Notes: generated from the sequence alone by a model not told the origin. Shown: positions 16,388-24,823, counted from the stretch's first letter. The stretch is 58,719 nucleotides of DNA from Selenomonas sp. AE3005 (GCF_905233635.1 NZ_CAJODG010000011.1:1-58719); one strand, 5' to 3'. Numbers and translations: made by a program.

Positions 16388-17380
16388 ATGGAAGTAGATG
16401 TTACAGAGAAAGCGAAGAATTTTATCCGCTTTGGCCTGCTGGGTTTGATTGTACTGGCGGCTCTGGCCGGTGGCGGCTTGTACCTCTATCAGCACAACTC
16501 TCGCAGCTTTACCGTGAGCGACGCGCTGGTAGTGGGGCGTGAGTCTGTGATTACAGCCAAAGGTGATGGCAAGATTACGGAACTGTTGGTGCAGGACGGC
16601 GACTATGTGGAAGAAGGCGCTGTGATTGCCCGGGTGGAATCCAAGATTACGCCGGAAGATATTGCCCAGCTGGAACAGAATGTGCAGCTGGCTCAGCAAA
16701 GTTATGCGCAGCTGCAAAAGGGGACGACCGTGGCGCAGGCCGCAGCACCTGTCGTGGACAGTGGAGCTCAGCAGCGCGCTTCAAATGCGTATTCACGTAT
16801 GCAGCGTATGAATGAGTTGTTCGAGATGGGCGCTATCAGCGCGGCCAAACGTGATGAAGCCGCGGCGGCGTATGCTGCTGCCCAGGCAGCTGCCAATGCT
16901 GCGCCGTCCGCAGCTGCAATGCAGACAACGGTAGTTCCGACCAGCCCTGAGGTGTTAAAACAGGCTGAGTTACAGGTTAAGCAGGCTGAGGCTGCTTTAG
17001 CCAACGCGAAAAATGACCAACAGGCAACGGAAATCCGAGCAGCCGCGGCTGGTGTAATTAGTCTGGCTGAGGGTATTGCCACAGGCAGCGAGTTAAAGAA
17101 TGAACAGGAAGTTGTCCGCATTCAGGCCAGCAATGATGCCTGGCTGGAGGCCAAGCTGACAGCAAATCAGGCTGCCAAGGTACGGCTCGGTGAATTTGTC
17201 AATTACGAAATTGACGGTCATAAACTGCAGGGAACGGTACAGGATATCAGTACGCCGGAAAATGACGAGTCAGAAACTGACAAGTCAAAAATTCTGACCG
17301 TTGTAAAAATTTCCCTGCCGGCTGACACGTCATTTACTCTCAAATCCGGTATGACCGGAAAAATTGAATTTAAAGAGTAA
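16388..17380 (+). CDS. HlyD/EmrA-like membrane fusion protein
   Basis: Single-pass membrane protein of 330 residues with the adaptor fold. The membrane helix is at about 16-34. The first lipoyl half is about 50-82 (KGDGKITELLVQDGDYVEEGAVIARVE). An Ala/Gln-rich coiled-coil hairpin follows (about 90-220), then the second lipoyl half (IRAAAAGVISLAEGIATGSEL) and a beta-barrel with a C-terminal GMTGKIEFKE. GGGGG lies upstream of the ATG. No transporter or outer-membrane partner is adjacent, so the pump it serves is unknown. It might instead be an envelope-bridging adaptor for an unlinked ABC or MFS exporter. Confidence 0.82.
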   Translation: MEVDVTEKAKNFIRFGLLGLIVLAALAGGGLYLYQHNSRSFTVSDALVVGRESVITAKGDGKITELLVQDGDYVEEGAVIARVESKITPEDIAQLEQNVQLAQQSYAQLQKGTTVAQAAAPVVDSGAQQRASNAYSRMQRMNELFEMGAISAAKRDEAAAAYAAAQAAANAAPSAAAMQTTVVPTSPEVLKQAELQVKQAEAALANAKNDQQATEIRAAAAGVISLAEGIATGSELKNEQEVVRIQASNDAWLEAKLTANQAAKVRLGEFVNYEIDGHKLQGTVQDISTPENDESETDKSKILTVVKISLPADTSFTLKSGMTGKIEFKE

Positions 17381-17419
17381 TAAAGTATAAATGTTTGCTC
17401 TGAACTGACATTAGGATAC

Positions 17420-17464
17420 AAAAAGCTCAGGAAAGTGAAAAAATCTTTCCAGGGCTTTTTTTTT
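17420..17464 (+). terminator. Rho-independent terminator
   Basis: AAAAAGC.C.GGAAAG pairs with CTTTCC.G.GCTTTTT around a short A-rich loop and runs into nine T. It separates the adaptor gene from the regulator/his unit. Confidence 0.85.
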
Positions 17465-17478
17465 GTTTACGTTTATGC

Positions 17479-17500
17479 TATAATGAGTGACATAATTTCA
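17479..17500 (+). promoter_or_regulatory. Promoter -10 box and inverted repeat before the yerC-like gene
   Basis: TATAAT at 17479-17484 has no clear -35 box. Just downstream, GTGA-N7-TCAC (about 17487-17501) is an inverted repeat over the expected start point and a candidate operator for the encoded TrpR-like protein. The site assignment is inference. Confidence 0.45.
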
Positions 17501-17546
17501 CAAACTAAAGGATTAAAGACGAAAAGTATAAGAGGAGGGGACGGAA

Positions 17547-17852
17547 TTGGTTAATCCTAAACTGCGGGAGGATCAGAATGATATGCTGTTTAAAGCTATC
17601 CTGTCACTGAAATCAATAGAGGAATGTTATCAGTTCTTCGAGGATATCTGTACTATCAGTGAACTTAAGGCGCTTTCCCAGCGGCTCGAGGTAGCTCGTA
17701 TGCTGCAGGGCGGCCATATCTATGATGATATTGTGGCCCGTACCGGTGCTAGCACCGCCACTATCAGCAGGGTAAAGCGCTGCCTTAATTATGGGGCGGA
17801 CGGGTATAAAATTGTTTTGGACAGAATACCGGCTGATACAGCAGACAAATGA
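17547..17852 (+). CDS. TrpR-like transcriptional regulator (YerC/YecD family; likely HisR)
   Basis: A 101-residue DNA-binding protein of the TrpR/YerC family. A helical N-terminal part (FFEDICTISELKALSQRLEVARML) precedes a helix-turn-helix (YDDIVARTGASTATISRVKRCL), with the GAS.ATISRV recognition helix typical of the family. It starts at TTG after GAGGAGGGG. It lies 29 bp upstream of hisZ and reads into the his genes. Comparative work has proposed that YerC-like proteins (HisR) repress histidine genes in Firmicutes, so local control of this operon is likely. The effector, perhaps histidine, is inferred. Confidence 0.85.
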   Translation: MVNPKLREDQNDMLFKAILSLKSIEECYQFFEDICTISELKALSQRLEVARMLQGGHIYDDIVARTGASTATISRVKRCLNYGADGYKIVLDRIPADTADK

Positions 17853-17881
17853 TATAAACAAAGGCGAGGGGAGTAGTGCTC

Positions 17882-19066
17882 ATGGAAAAAGATATAAGCT
17901 TGTTAAAGATTCCCTATGGAACCCGGGATTTTCTGCCGGCAGAAGCGGCAGGCAAACGGGTGGTGGAAACCCGGCTGGCAGAATTGTTTGCGCAGTGGGG
18001 CTATGAGGAAGTGGTTACACCTTCCATTGAATATTTGGATACGTTGAGCCTGGGCGGTAACCGCAGTATTGGCAATCATCTGTTCAAGCTCTTTGATAAG
18101 GAAAATAAAACCGTGGCCCTGCGCCATGAAATGACTACGCCCATTGCCCGGCTCGTCAGCACGCGCCTGCAGGACAGTCCCTTGCCGTTGAAACTATCCT
18201 ATATCAGCAGTGTGTTCCGTTATGAGCAGGCACAGGCCGGCCGTCAGTGTGAATTTTATCAGGCCGGTGTAGAACTTATGGGCCCTGGCAGTCCGGCCAC
18301 GGACGCCGAGGTGGTGGCACTAGCCGTAACCGGGCTGCTGCGTTCCGGACTGACAGAGTTTACGGTCTGCCTGGGACAGGTGGAATTTCTAAACGGCATA
18401 CTCAATCAGTACCGCCTGAGCGAACAGGAACAGGCAGAGCTGAAGGAGGCTATGGAACGCCGAAATCTGGTGGAATTAAAACAGCTGGTGGAACAGCTGC
18501 AGCTGCCGGAGAATGCCAAGCAGGTCTTAAAGAAACTGCCGCTCTTAAATGGCGGCGAAGAGCTCTTAAAGAATGCGTATGATATTGCCCTTAATGAACA
18601 GAGCCGCCGGGCACTGGACAATCTGGCAGAAATATACCGCCTGCTGAAAGCCTACAAGGTTGAGCAGTATGTGCGTTTTGACCTGGGCATAATCAGGGAC
18701 TTCAGCTATTATACCGGCATGGTCTTTGAAGTTTATGCACCGGGCCTGGGGTATCCGCTCTGTGGCGGCGGCCGTTATGACCACCTGCTGGCCGACTTTG
18801 GTACGGCCTGTCCGGCCACGGGCTTTGCCCTGGGGATAGAGCGTATTCTGCTGGCCATTGAACGGCAGAAACTGCCCCGGCACAGCCTGCCCCGTGATGT
18901 ATATGTGGGTTACGCTGACGGCCGGGAAACGGCGGCCATTGAAAGGGCTGCAGCCTTGCGTGAGCAGGGTAAATCCGTGGAACTGGCAGTCAGCAGCCAG
19001 ACAGAGGCGGCGGCCCAAGAAAGCCGGCAGCAGAAAAATTATGCAGCCTTAGAGTATATCTCATGA
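17882..19066 (+). CDS. hisZ: ATP phosphoribosyltransferase regulatory subunit HisZ
   Basis: HisRS-like protein of 394 residues without the anticodon-binding domain of a true histidyl-tRNA synthetase. It partners the short HisG to form the active, histidine-inhibited first enzyme of histidine synthesis. Class II core features are visible: LLKIPYGTRDFLP at the N-terminus, RHEMTTPIARL (motif 2 region), RDFSYYTGMVFEVY and GGGRYDHLL. The ATG at 17882 is 9 bp from GCGAGGGGAG; a GTG at 17876 is possible but too close. The stop overlaps the next start (ATGA). HisZ together with short-form HisG in the same operon makes the call secure. Confidence 0.93.
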   Translation: MEKDISLLKIPYGTRDFLPAEAAGKRVVETRLAELFAQWGYEEVVTPSIEYLDTLSLGGNRSIGNHLFKLFDKENKTVALRHEMTTPIARLVSTRLQDSPLPLKLSYISSVFRYEQAQAGRQCEFYQAGVELMGPGSPATDAEVVALAVTGLLRSGLTEFTVCLGQVEFLNGILNQYRLSEQEQAELKEAMERRNLVELKQLVEQLQLPENAKQVLKKLPLLNGGEELLKNAYDIALNEQSRRALDNLAEIYRLLKAYKVEQYVRFDLGIIRDFSYYTGMVFEVYAPGLGYPLCGGGRYDHLLADFGTACPATGFALGIERILLAIERQKLPRHSLPRDVYVGYADGRETAAIERAAALREQGKSVELAVSSQTEAAAQESRQQKNYAALEYIS

Positions 19067-19575
19067 TACAGCGTATCAAACAGTTTTACCGGGCATTGAC
19101 CGCACGGATTACGCCGGCAGATAAGGCCCTGGTGACCGAAAAACTGCCCCAGGCGGCACAGCAGCTTTTTTATGCCATGCACCCTGCTGACCAGTACCAC
19201 GCCTTGCATGTGGCCAGGACAGCCGTGATACTATGGCAGCAGCAGCCGTCAGGGGACAAAGCCTTGCTGCTGCGGGCCGCACTGCTGCATGATGTTGGAC
19301 GCGTGCAGGGGGATATGGATATTATGGGTAAGGTCGCAGCCGTACTGTTAAAACATTATTTCCCGGCTAAAGCCAAACAACTGGGTGAAACTGGTAAAGG
19401 CTGGCTTGGTCATATCATGTATGTATATTACCAACACCCGGAAATAGGTGCGATGAAACTGGAAAATATCGGCATGACCGCTGAGGCCGCGCTTATCCGC
19501 TGTCATCATGCTCCGGCTGCGGAAAATGAACCGCCGGAACTTAAACTGCTGCGTGCGGCAGATGAATTGAATTGA
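19063..19575 (+). CDS. HD-domain phosphohydrolase-like protein inside the his operon
   Basis: A 170-residue HD-superfamily protein. H46 and H49 in YHALHVART, then HD in ALLHDVGR (about 75-82), H in GHIMYVYYQHP and H in RCHHAP give a plausible metal site, as in small HD phosphohydrolases of nucleotides or phosphorylated metabolites. It overlaps hisZ by 4 bp and is followed by hisG after 58 bp, so it is co-transcribed. No histidine pathway step is known to need an HD enzyme. The missing phosphatase (HisN) step is a possible but untested role. Confidence 0.75.
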   Translation: MIQRIKQFYRALTARITPADKALVTEKLPQAAQQLFYAMHPADQYHALHVARTAVILWQQQPSGDKALLLRAALLHDVGRVQGDMDIMGKVAAVLLKHYFPAKAKQLGETGKGWLGHIMYVYYQHPEIGAMKLENIGMTAEAALIRCHHAPAAENEPPELKLLRAADELN

Positions 19576-19586
19576 CATTTGACCAT

Positions 19587-19609
19587 TGACCGGTCAGACT
19601 GACTGGTCA
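19587..19609 (+). promoter_or_regulatory. Tandem palindromes between the HD gene and hisG
   Basis: TGACCGGTCA (19587-19596, perfect palindrome) and TGACTGGTCA (19600-19609, one mismatch) are separated by 3 bp. They could be two operator sites on one DNA face or a 10-bp hairpin with a GAC loop. A TTGACA at 19572-19577 lies just upstream but lacks a good -10 box. There is no T run, so this is not a normal terminator. Confidence 0.5.
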
Positions 19610-19633
19610 GTTTAGGGAATTGGAGGCTTGTGC

Positions 19634-20296
19634 ATGAAGTCTGAAATGGAATATCTTACCATAGCATTACCCAAGGGTAAACTCTTTGGCTTGTCGGCCA
19701 GATTACTGGAAAAAATCGGCTATACGGCCGAAGGCTTGTCGGATAAATCACGCAAGCTGATTATCAGCAACGAAGAAAAGAAAATCCGTTTTATCGTATC
19801 CAAGACCGCTGATGTGCCGACTTATGTGGAATATGGGGCAGCAGATATCGGCGTGATTGGCAAGGACGTACTGCTCGAAACGGAAAAAGACGTCTATGAA
19901 CTGCTCGATATGGGCTTTGGCAAATGTCATCTGATGATGGCCGTGCCCAAGGCGGAAAAACGGGCCAAACTCATGGACTACAACCATACGCGCGTCGCTA
20001 CAAAATTTCCCCATATTGCCGAGAAATTTTTCCGTCAGCAGGGCATGCAGATGGAATACATCAAGCTGAATGGTTCCATTGAGCTCGGGCCGATTGTGGG
20101 CTTGTCGGAAAGTATCGTAGATATCGTGGAAACCGGTACGACACTCCGGGAAAATGATTTGGAGGAAATTGTTTCTATTCAGGAGGCGACGGCAAGGCTG
20201 ATAGCCAACCGTGTCAGCTTTAAACTGAAGTTTGACAGAATACACAGTCTGGTGGAAGATTTACGTAAGGTCTTAGAAGCGGAGGCGGCACAATGA
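19634..20296 (+). CDS. hisG: ATP phosphoribosyltransferase catalytic subunit (short form)
   Basis: First enzyme of histidine synthesis: condenses ATP with PRPP. The 220-residue length marks the short form, which lacks the C-terminal regulatory domain and needs HisZ. Visible features are LTIALPKGKL at the N-terminus, AADIGVIGKDVL and the PRPP-loop-like DIVETGTTLRENDL near 150. The ATG at 19634 is 7 bp after GGAGG; a TTG at 19628 is only one base from it. The last 4 bp overlap hisD. Confidence 0.95.
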   Translation: MKSEMEYLTIALPKGKLFGLSARLLEKIGYTAEGLSDKSRKLIISNEEKKIRFIVSKTADVPTYVEYGAADIGVIGKDVLLETEKDVYELLDMGFGKCHLMMAVPKAEKRAKLMDYNHTRVATKFPHIAEKFFRQQGMQMEYIKLNGSIELGPIVGLSESIVDIVETGTTLRENDLEEIVSIQEATARLIANRVSFKLKFDRIHSLVEDLRKVLEAEAAQ

Positions 20297-21630
20297 AGAT
20301 TGTCAAAGCAAGTGAACTGGGCGAAGCAGCCATCAATAAAATGTTGCAGAAACCTGCTTTTGATACGGTAGAATTAAGCCCCAAAATCAGGGAGGCCAAT
20401 AAGATAACCTTCGGCAGGGATATGAGCGCCGCCGAATTGGTGGCCAAGATTGTCCATGATGTGCGCTTTGAGGGTGATAAAGCTGTTCTGCGCTATACGA
20501 AACTCATTGATAAAGTAGAATGCAGCATTGAGGATTTACTGGTAACAGAGGCAGAATTTGCTGCTGCAGAGGCGCAGGCTGACCCCCAGGTGGTGGAATC
20601 CTTACAGAAAGCGGCGGCTAATGTACGCCGTTATCATGAGGAGCAAAAGCCTAATTCCTGGATGACTTACCGTGAACATGGTTCGCTGTTGGGACAGTCA
20701 CTGATTCCGCTGGACAGGGTGGGCATATATGTACCAGGCGGTACGGCCGCCTATCCTTCCTCAGTGATTATGAATGCTATGCCGGCAGTTGTGGCCGGCG
20801 TGGGGGAAATCATCATGATGGTACCGCCGAAAAACGGCGCTATCAATCCTTATGTGCTGATTGCTGCTAAACTGGCCGGCGTACAGAAAATCTATAAGAT
20901 AGGCGGCGCGCAGGCCATTGCGGCTATGGCCTTTGGAACAGAAACCATTCCGCGTGTGGATAAAATTACCGGCCCGGGCAATATTTTTGTGACGCTGGCC
21001 AAGAAAGAAGTTTACGGACACGTGGATATCGATATGCTGGCCGGCCCCAGTGAGATTCTCATTGTGGCTGATGACAGCGCTGACCCCGTTTATACGGCGG
21101 CAGATATGCTCAGCCAGGCAGAACACGACCCTCTGGCCTCCAGCATTGTCATTACAGACAGTGAAAAACTGGCGCGGCAGGTAGCAATGGAGGCTGAAAG
21201 CCAGTTGCAGAAACTGCCACGGCAGGAAATTGCCCGTGCCTCCATAGAACGCAATGGCCTGATTGTCATTGCAGAGGATATGGCGCAGGCCCTGCGATTT
21301 GCCAACACTTCGGCACCGGAGCATTTGGAATTACTGACCAAAGAGCCTTTTAAACTCCTGCCGGAAGTAAAACATGCCGGCGCAGTGTTCCTGGGGGCGT
21401 ATTCGCCGGAACCCTTGGGCGATTATTTTGCCGGCCCTAATCACGTTTTGCCTACAGGCGGTACTGCCCGTTATTACAGCGTACTGAATGTAGAAACCTT
21501 TATGAAACGCACGAGCCTGATTTCTTATAGTCAGGAGGCTTTGGCGGCCGTCAGTGATGATATTATCCGCCTGGCGGAAACGGAGGGGCTGCAGGCACAC
21601 GCCAATGCCATTCGACTGAGGAGGAAATAA
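20293..21630 (+). CDS. hisD: Histidinol dehydrogenase
   Basis: Zinc enzyme that oxidises L-histidinol to L-histidine in two NAD-dependent steps, the last steps of the pathway. It has 445 residues, the usual length. VGIYVPGGTAAYPSSVIMNAMPA, KIYKIGGAQAIAAMAFGT and DKITGPGNIFV are signature segments, and SAPEHLELL holds a conserved Glu-His pair. The Zn ligands lie in the SQAEHDP and NHVLPTGG regions. It overlaps hisG by 4 bp and is followed by hisC after 3 bp. Confidence 0.96.
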   Translation: MKIVKASELGEAAINKMLQKPAFDTVELSPKIREANKITFGRDMSAAELVAKIVHDVRFEGDKAVLRYTKLIDKVECSIEDLLVTEAEFAAAEAQADPQVVESLQKAAANVRRYHEEQKPNSWMTYREHGSLLGQSLIPLDRVGIYVPGGTAAYPSSVIMNAMPAVVAGVGEIIMMVPPKNGAINPYVLIAAKLAGVQKIYKIGGAQAIAAMAFGTETIPRVDKITGPGNIFVTLAKKEVYGHVDIDMLAGPSEILIVADDSADPVYTAADMLSQAEHDPLASSIVITDSEKLARQVAMEAESQLQKLPRQEIARASIERNGLIVIAEDMAQALRFANTSAPEHLELLTKEPFKLLPEVKHAGAVFLGAYSPEPLGDYFAGPNHVLPTGGTARYYSVLNVETFMKRTSLISYSQEALAAVSDDIIRLAETEGLQAHANAIRLRRK

Positions 21631-21633
21631 TTT

Positions 21634-22704
21634 ATGTTGAAATATCGTACCGGCTTAAAGGATATGCCGTCCTATGATGTGGTAGAGCGGGACTGGCAGA
21701 TAAAAGTCAACGCCAATGAATGCAATATGAACCTGCCGCCGATGGTGGAGGACCGTCTGATGGGACGTTTGTCCCGGGTGGCATTTAACCGTTATCCCAA
21801 TGAGGAATACGACTATCTGTGTGAGCAGATTGCGGATAATCACCGCCTGCAGAAGGAAAATGTTTTACTTGGCAATGGTTCCAGTGAAATAATTGAAAAG
21901 CTGTTCTATTGCTTTGGGGGAACGAAAGCGAAAAAAATCGTCTATCCGGTGCCGTCGTTTTCCATGTACAGCATTTATGCCAAAGCTGCCCAGGCTCAGG
22001 GAATTGAATTTCCTCTGAATAAGGACTATTCCCTGAATAGAGAAAAATTTGTAGAGATGGTAAATGAAGAAAAAGCCGGGCTGGCGGTAATCTGTAATCC
22101 TAATAATCCTACGGGGACAGCGTATGATCTGGATACCATTGAGTACATAGCGGCCAATATTCACAGCAATTGTGCCCTGCTTATCGATGAGGCTTATATA
22201 GAATTTTACGGCCGTTCAGCAGTCGGCCTGCTGGCAAAATATCCGAACTTAATTGTGGCCAGAACGTTCTCCAAGGCCTATGGACTGGCGTCGGCCCGTG
22301 TGGGTTATATGCTGGCTGCCAAGGAAATCATAACGATGATTGGCAAGTCCTATATGCCCTATCACATGAATGTTTTATCACTCGTTACAGCCGATATTGT
22401 CTATCAGATGCGTCATGAATACGTGCCCCGCATTCAGATGATGATTGCCGAGCGCAAACGCATGACCACTTTGCTCGACAAACTGCCGGGGGTAACGGTT
22501 TACCCTTCGGAAACCAATTTTATTCTTATTAAATATGCCAAGGCTGTGAAACTTAATAAATATCTCGAAGAACAAGGCATCGGTGTTCGCAGCTTTGGGG
22601 ATAAGCCGGGGTTAAAGAACTGCCTGCGCATTTCCATGGGGCTGCGTGAGGAAAATGATACCTGGTATGAGGCGGTAAAAACGTTTGTGGAGGGTCGTAT
22701 ATGA
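21634..22704 (+). CDS. hisC: Histidinol-phosphate aminotransferase
   Basis: PLP-dependent fold-type I aminotransferase of 356 residues that converts imidazole acetol-phosphate to histidinol-phosphate. The PLP lysine lies in RTFSKAYGLASARVGY. Other marks are NPNNPTGT, LLIDEAYIEF and LGNGSSEIIE. The start ATG follows GAGGAGG. The last bases overlap hisB. Related aminotransferases exist, but the his operon context supports HisC. Confidence 0.94.
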   Translation: MLKYRTGLKDMPSYDVVERDWQIKVNANECNMNLPPMVEDRLMGRLSRVAFNRYPNEEYDYLCEQIADNHRLQKENVLLGNGSSEIIEKLFYCFGGTKAKKIVYPVPSFSMYSIYAKAAQAQGIEFPLNKDYSLNREKFVEMVNEEKAGLAVICNPNNPTGTAYDLDTIEYIAANIHSNCALLIDEAYIEFYGRSAVGLLAKYPNLIVARTFSKAYGLASARVGYMLAAKEIITMIGKSYMPYHMNVLSLVTADIVYQMRHEYVPRIQMMIAERKRMTTLLDKLPGVTVYPSETNFILIKYAKAVKLNKYLEEQGIGVRSFGDKPGLKNCLRISMGLREENDTWYEAVKTFVEGRI

Positions 22705-23291
22705 GTGAGCGCAGCGCGGAAATAAAACGGCAGACAGCAGAAACCAATATCACCCTGCAGCTGAATTTGGATGGAAAAGGGCAGGGAAAAATTTCCTCTG
22801 GTATCGGATTTTTTGACCATATGCTCAATTTGTTTACGGCCCATGGCCAGCTGGATTTAACGCTTAACTGTCAGGGCGATTTGCAGGTTGACGGTCATCA
22901 TAGTGTTGAAGATATCGGCATTGCGCTGGGCGATGCCTTTAAACAGGCGATTGGCGATAAAAAAGGCATTTGCCGCTATGGGACGTTTTACCTGCCCATG
23001 GACGAGTCCTTAGCGTTTGTAACCCTCGATATCAGCGGCCGTCCATTTCTGGTTTATGACGGTGGCGAAATGGCACCACAGGTGGGCGGTTTTGATACGG
23101 AACTTACGGAGGAATTTTTGCGGGCTTTTGCCATGCATGCCGGGATAACCCTGCATGTAAAAATCCTGTATGGCACGAATACCCATCATAAAATCGAGGC
23201 GATATTCAAGGCGCTGGGACATGCCTTGCGGCAGGCTGTATCATTCGACCCCAAGGTAACAGGTATTCCTTCAACGAAGGGTATGCTCTAA
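22701..23291 (+). CDS. hisB: Imidazoleglycerol-phosphate dehydratase
   Basis: Monofunctional dehydratase of 196 residues without the N-terminal histidinol-phosphatase domain found in enteric HisB. The manganese-binding motifs FFDHML, DGHHSVEDIGI and, near the C-terminus, FAMHAGITLHV and NTHHKIEAIFKALG are present. Histidinol phosphatase must therefore be encoded elsewhere or by another family. It overlaps hisC by 4 bp. Confidence 0.96.
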   Translation: MSERSAEIKRQTAETNITLQLNLDGKGQGKISSGIGFFDHMLNLFTAHGQLDLTLNCQGDLQVDGHHSVEDIGIALGDAFKQAIGDKKGICRYGTFYLPMDESLAFVTLDISGRPFLVYDGGEMAPQVGGFDTELTEEFLRAFAMHAGITLHVKILYGTNTHHKIEAIFKALGHALRQAVSFDPKVTGIPSTKGML

Positions 23292-23303
23292 GGAGGTCGG
23301 CAG

Positions 23304-23921
23304 ATGATTGCAATAATTGATTATGGCGTGGGCAATTTATTCAGCGTGGAAAAAGCCTTTGCTGCTTTGGGGGCAGAGGCAAAGATTACCAATAATCCCA
23401 CGGAAATAAAAGCGGCAGAAAAACTGGTTTTGCCCGGCGTGGGGGCCTTTGGGGACTGCATGAAAAATTTGACGGACAGCGGCCTGATTCCTTTGTTGAA
23501 AGCAGAAACAGCCGCCGGCAAGCCGCTGCTCGGAATTTGTGTGGGCCTGCAGATTCTTTTTGATGGCAGTGAAGAATCGCCGTCAGCAAAAGGTTTGGGG
23601 CTTATTCCCGGACAGGTAAAAAAAATTCAGGCCGAAGGTTTGAAAGTGCCGCATATGGGGTGGAATAGGCTGCATATTGCTGAACCGCGCCAGGCGCAGG
23701 ACTTATTTGCGGGGCTGGAGCAGGATAAGGAATACGTTTATTTTGTGCATAGCTATTTTGCTGTTCCTGAGGATAAAAGCGTTGTTACAGCTGCAACGGA
23801 TTATGGAGAAAAGCTTACGGCTTCGGTGCAAAAGGGAAATATATTCGCTGCTCAGTTTCATCCGGAAAAATCTGGCGACGTTGGTTTGCATATAATTGAT
23901 AATTTCTGCAAGTTGAGTTAA
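23304..23921 (+). CDS. hisH: Imidazole glycerol phosphate synthase glutaminase subunit
   Basis: Class I glutamine amidotransferase of 205 residues that feeds ammonia to HisF. The nucleophile is the Cys in LLGICVGLQILF (about residue 79), and the His-Glu of the triad is in AAQFHPEKSG near the C-terminus. AAGGAGG precedes the ATG. Its obligate partner HisF is not in the window. Confidence 0.95.
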   Translation: MIAIIDYGVGNLFSVEKAFAALGAEAKITNNPTEIKAAEKLVLPGVGAFGDCMKNLTDSGLIPLLKAETAAGKPLLGICVGLQILFDGSEESPSAKGLGLIPGQVKKIQAEGLKVPHMGWNRLHIAEPRQAQDLFAGLEQDKEYVYFVHSYFAVPEDKSVVTAATDYGEKLTASVQKGNIFAAQFHPEKSGDVGLHIIDNFCKLS

Positions 23922-23932
23922 TGTGTGGTTAT

Positions 23933-24047
23933 GTACTTTTCTTTGGCGCAAAGAAAAGTACCAAATACCCATAAGGGTACAGGCGAAAACAGCGGACTGA
24001 AATCACATCACGTGATTTACGTCCGCGAGCGCTCATCCTTGAGCGCT
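23933..24047 (+). repeat. Array of four hairpins between hisH and hisA
   Basis: Four inverted repeats stand in a row: GTACTTTTCTTTG-gcg-CAAAGAAAAGTAC written as arms 23933-23945 and 23949-23961 (13 bp perfect); TACCC/GGGTA (23966-23979); CGGAC...GTCCG with inner AATCAC/GTGATT (23993-24025); and AGCGCTCA/TGAGCGCT (24028-24047). The rest of the operon has overlapping or near-abutting genes, so this 150-bp gap stands out. It resembles REP-type intergenic repeats and could act as an mRNA stability or attenuation element. Confidence 0.75.
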
Positions 24048-24071
24048 GGGCTGGTGTTGGGGAGGATGTTT

Positions 24072-24797
24072 ATGATAATATTTCCGGCGATTGATATTCG
24101 GGGCGGTAAATGTGTGCGCTTGTTTAAAGGGGACTTTGCCCAGGAAACGGTTTTTTCGGACAGTCCTGCGGCTATGGCCCGTAAGTGGCAGGCGCAGGGG
24201 GCAGAGTATTTGCACCTTGTGGATTTGGATGGGGCACTTGCTGGCTCTTCGCAAAATTTAGCGGCCATAGAGGAAATTTTGCAGGCCGTAAATATTCCGA
24301 CAGAGCTTGGGGGCGGAATCCGTACCATGGAGCAGATAGATAAATTACTGGCCATGGGAATTACCCGGGTTATTTTAGGTTCAGTCGCTGTCAAAAATCC
24401 TGATTTGGTGCGTGAGGCCTGCGCTAAATACGGTGAGCGTATTGTCGTGGGCATTGACGCTAAGGATGGAATTGTCGCCGTGGAAGGCTGGGGCGAATCC
24501 GGCAATGTCGGTGTTATTGAACTGGCACAAAAAATGAAAGACGCCGGCGTAAAAACCATAATTTATACAGATATTTCCCGTGATGGAACGTTAAGCGGTG
24601 TAAATGTTGACGCAACCGTAAAACTGGCACAGGAAAGCGGCGTGAAAATTGTGGCCTCCGGCGGTGTGAAGTCCCTCGCTGATATAAAAGCATTAAAGGC
24701 ACAGGAAAGTTGTGGAATTGAAGGTGTAATTGCCGGTAAATCGATTTATACAGGCAGTCTGGATTTGCAGGCAGCGATTGAAATTGCTAAGGCTTGA
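24072..24797 (+). CDS. hisA: ProFAR isomerase (phosphoribosylformimino-AICAR ribotide isomerase)
   Basis: TIM-barrel isomerase of 241 residues that catalyses the fourth histidine step. The catalytic aspartates lie in FPAIDIRGGKCVRL and YTDISRDGTLSG. The phosphate loops GGGIRTMEQI and ASGGVKSL are clear. GGGGAGG at about 24058-24065 selects the ATG at 24072; the open frame extends upstream through the hairpin array, but that extension shows no protein-like conservation. It is the last his gene here. Confidence 0.94.
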   Translation: MIIFPAIDIRGGKCVRLFKGDFAQETVFSDSPAAMARKWQAQGAEYLHLVDLDGALAGSSQNLAAIEEILQAVNIPTELGGGIRTMEQIDKLLAMGITRVILGSVAVKNPDLVREACAKYGERIVVGIDAKDGIVAVEGWGESGNVGVIELAQKMKDAGVKTIIYTDISRDGTLSGVNVDATVKLAQESGVKIVASGGVKSLADIKALKAQESCGIEGVIAGKSIYTGSLDLQAAIEIAKA

Positions 24798-24823
24798 AAT
24801 AATAAAAAATTTTACCAAAATAC

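Noticed and set aside
23925..24071. N-terminal extension of HisA through the hairpin array
   Set aside because: The segment is palindromic DNA, HisA proteins begin at MIIFPAIDIRGG, and a strong GGGGAGG site selects ATG 24072.
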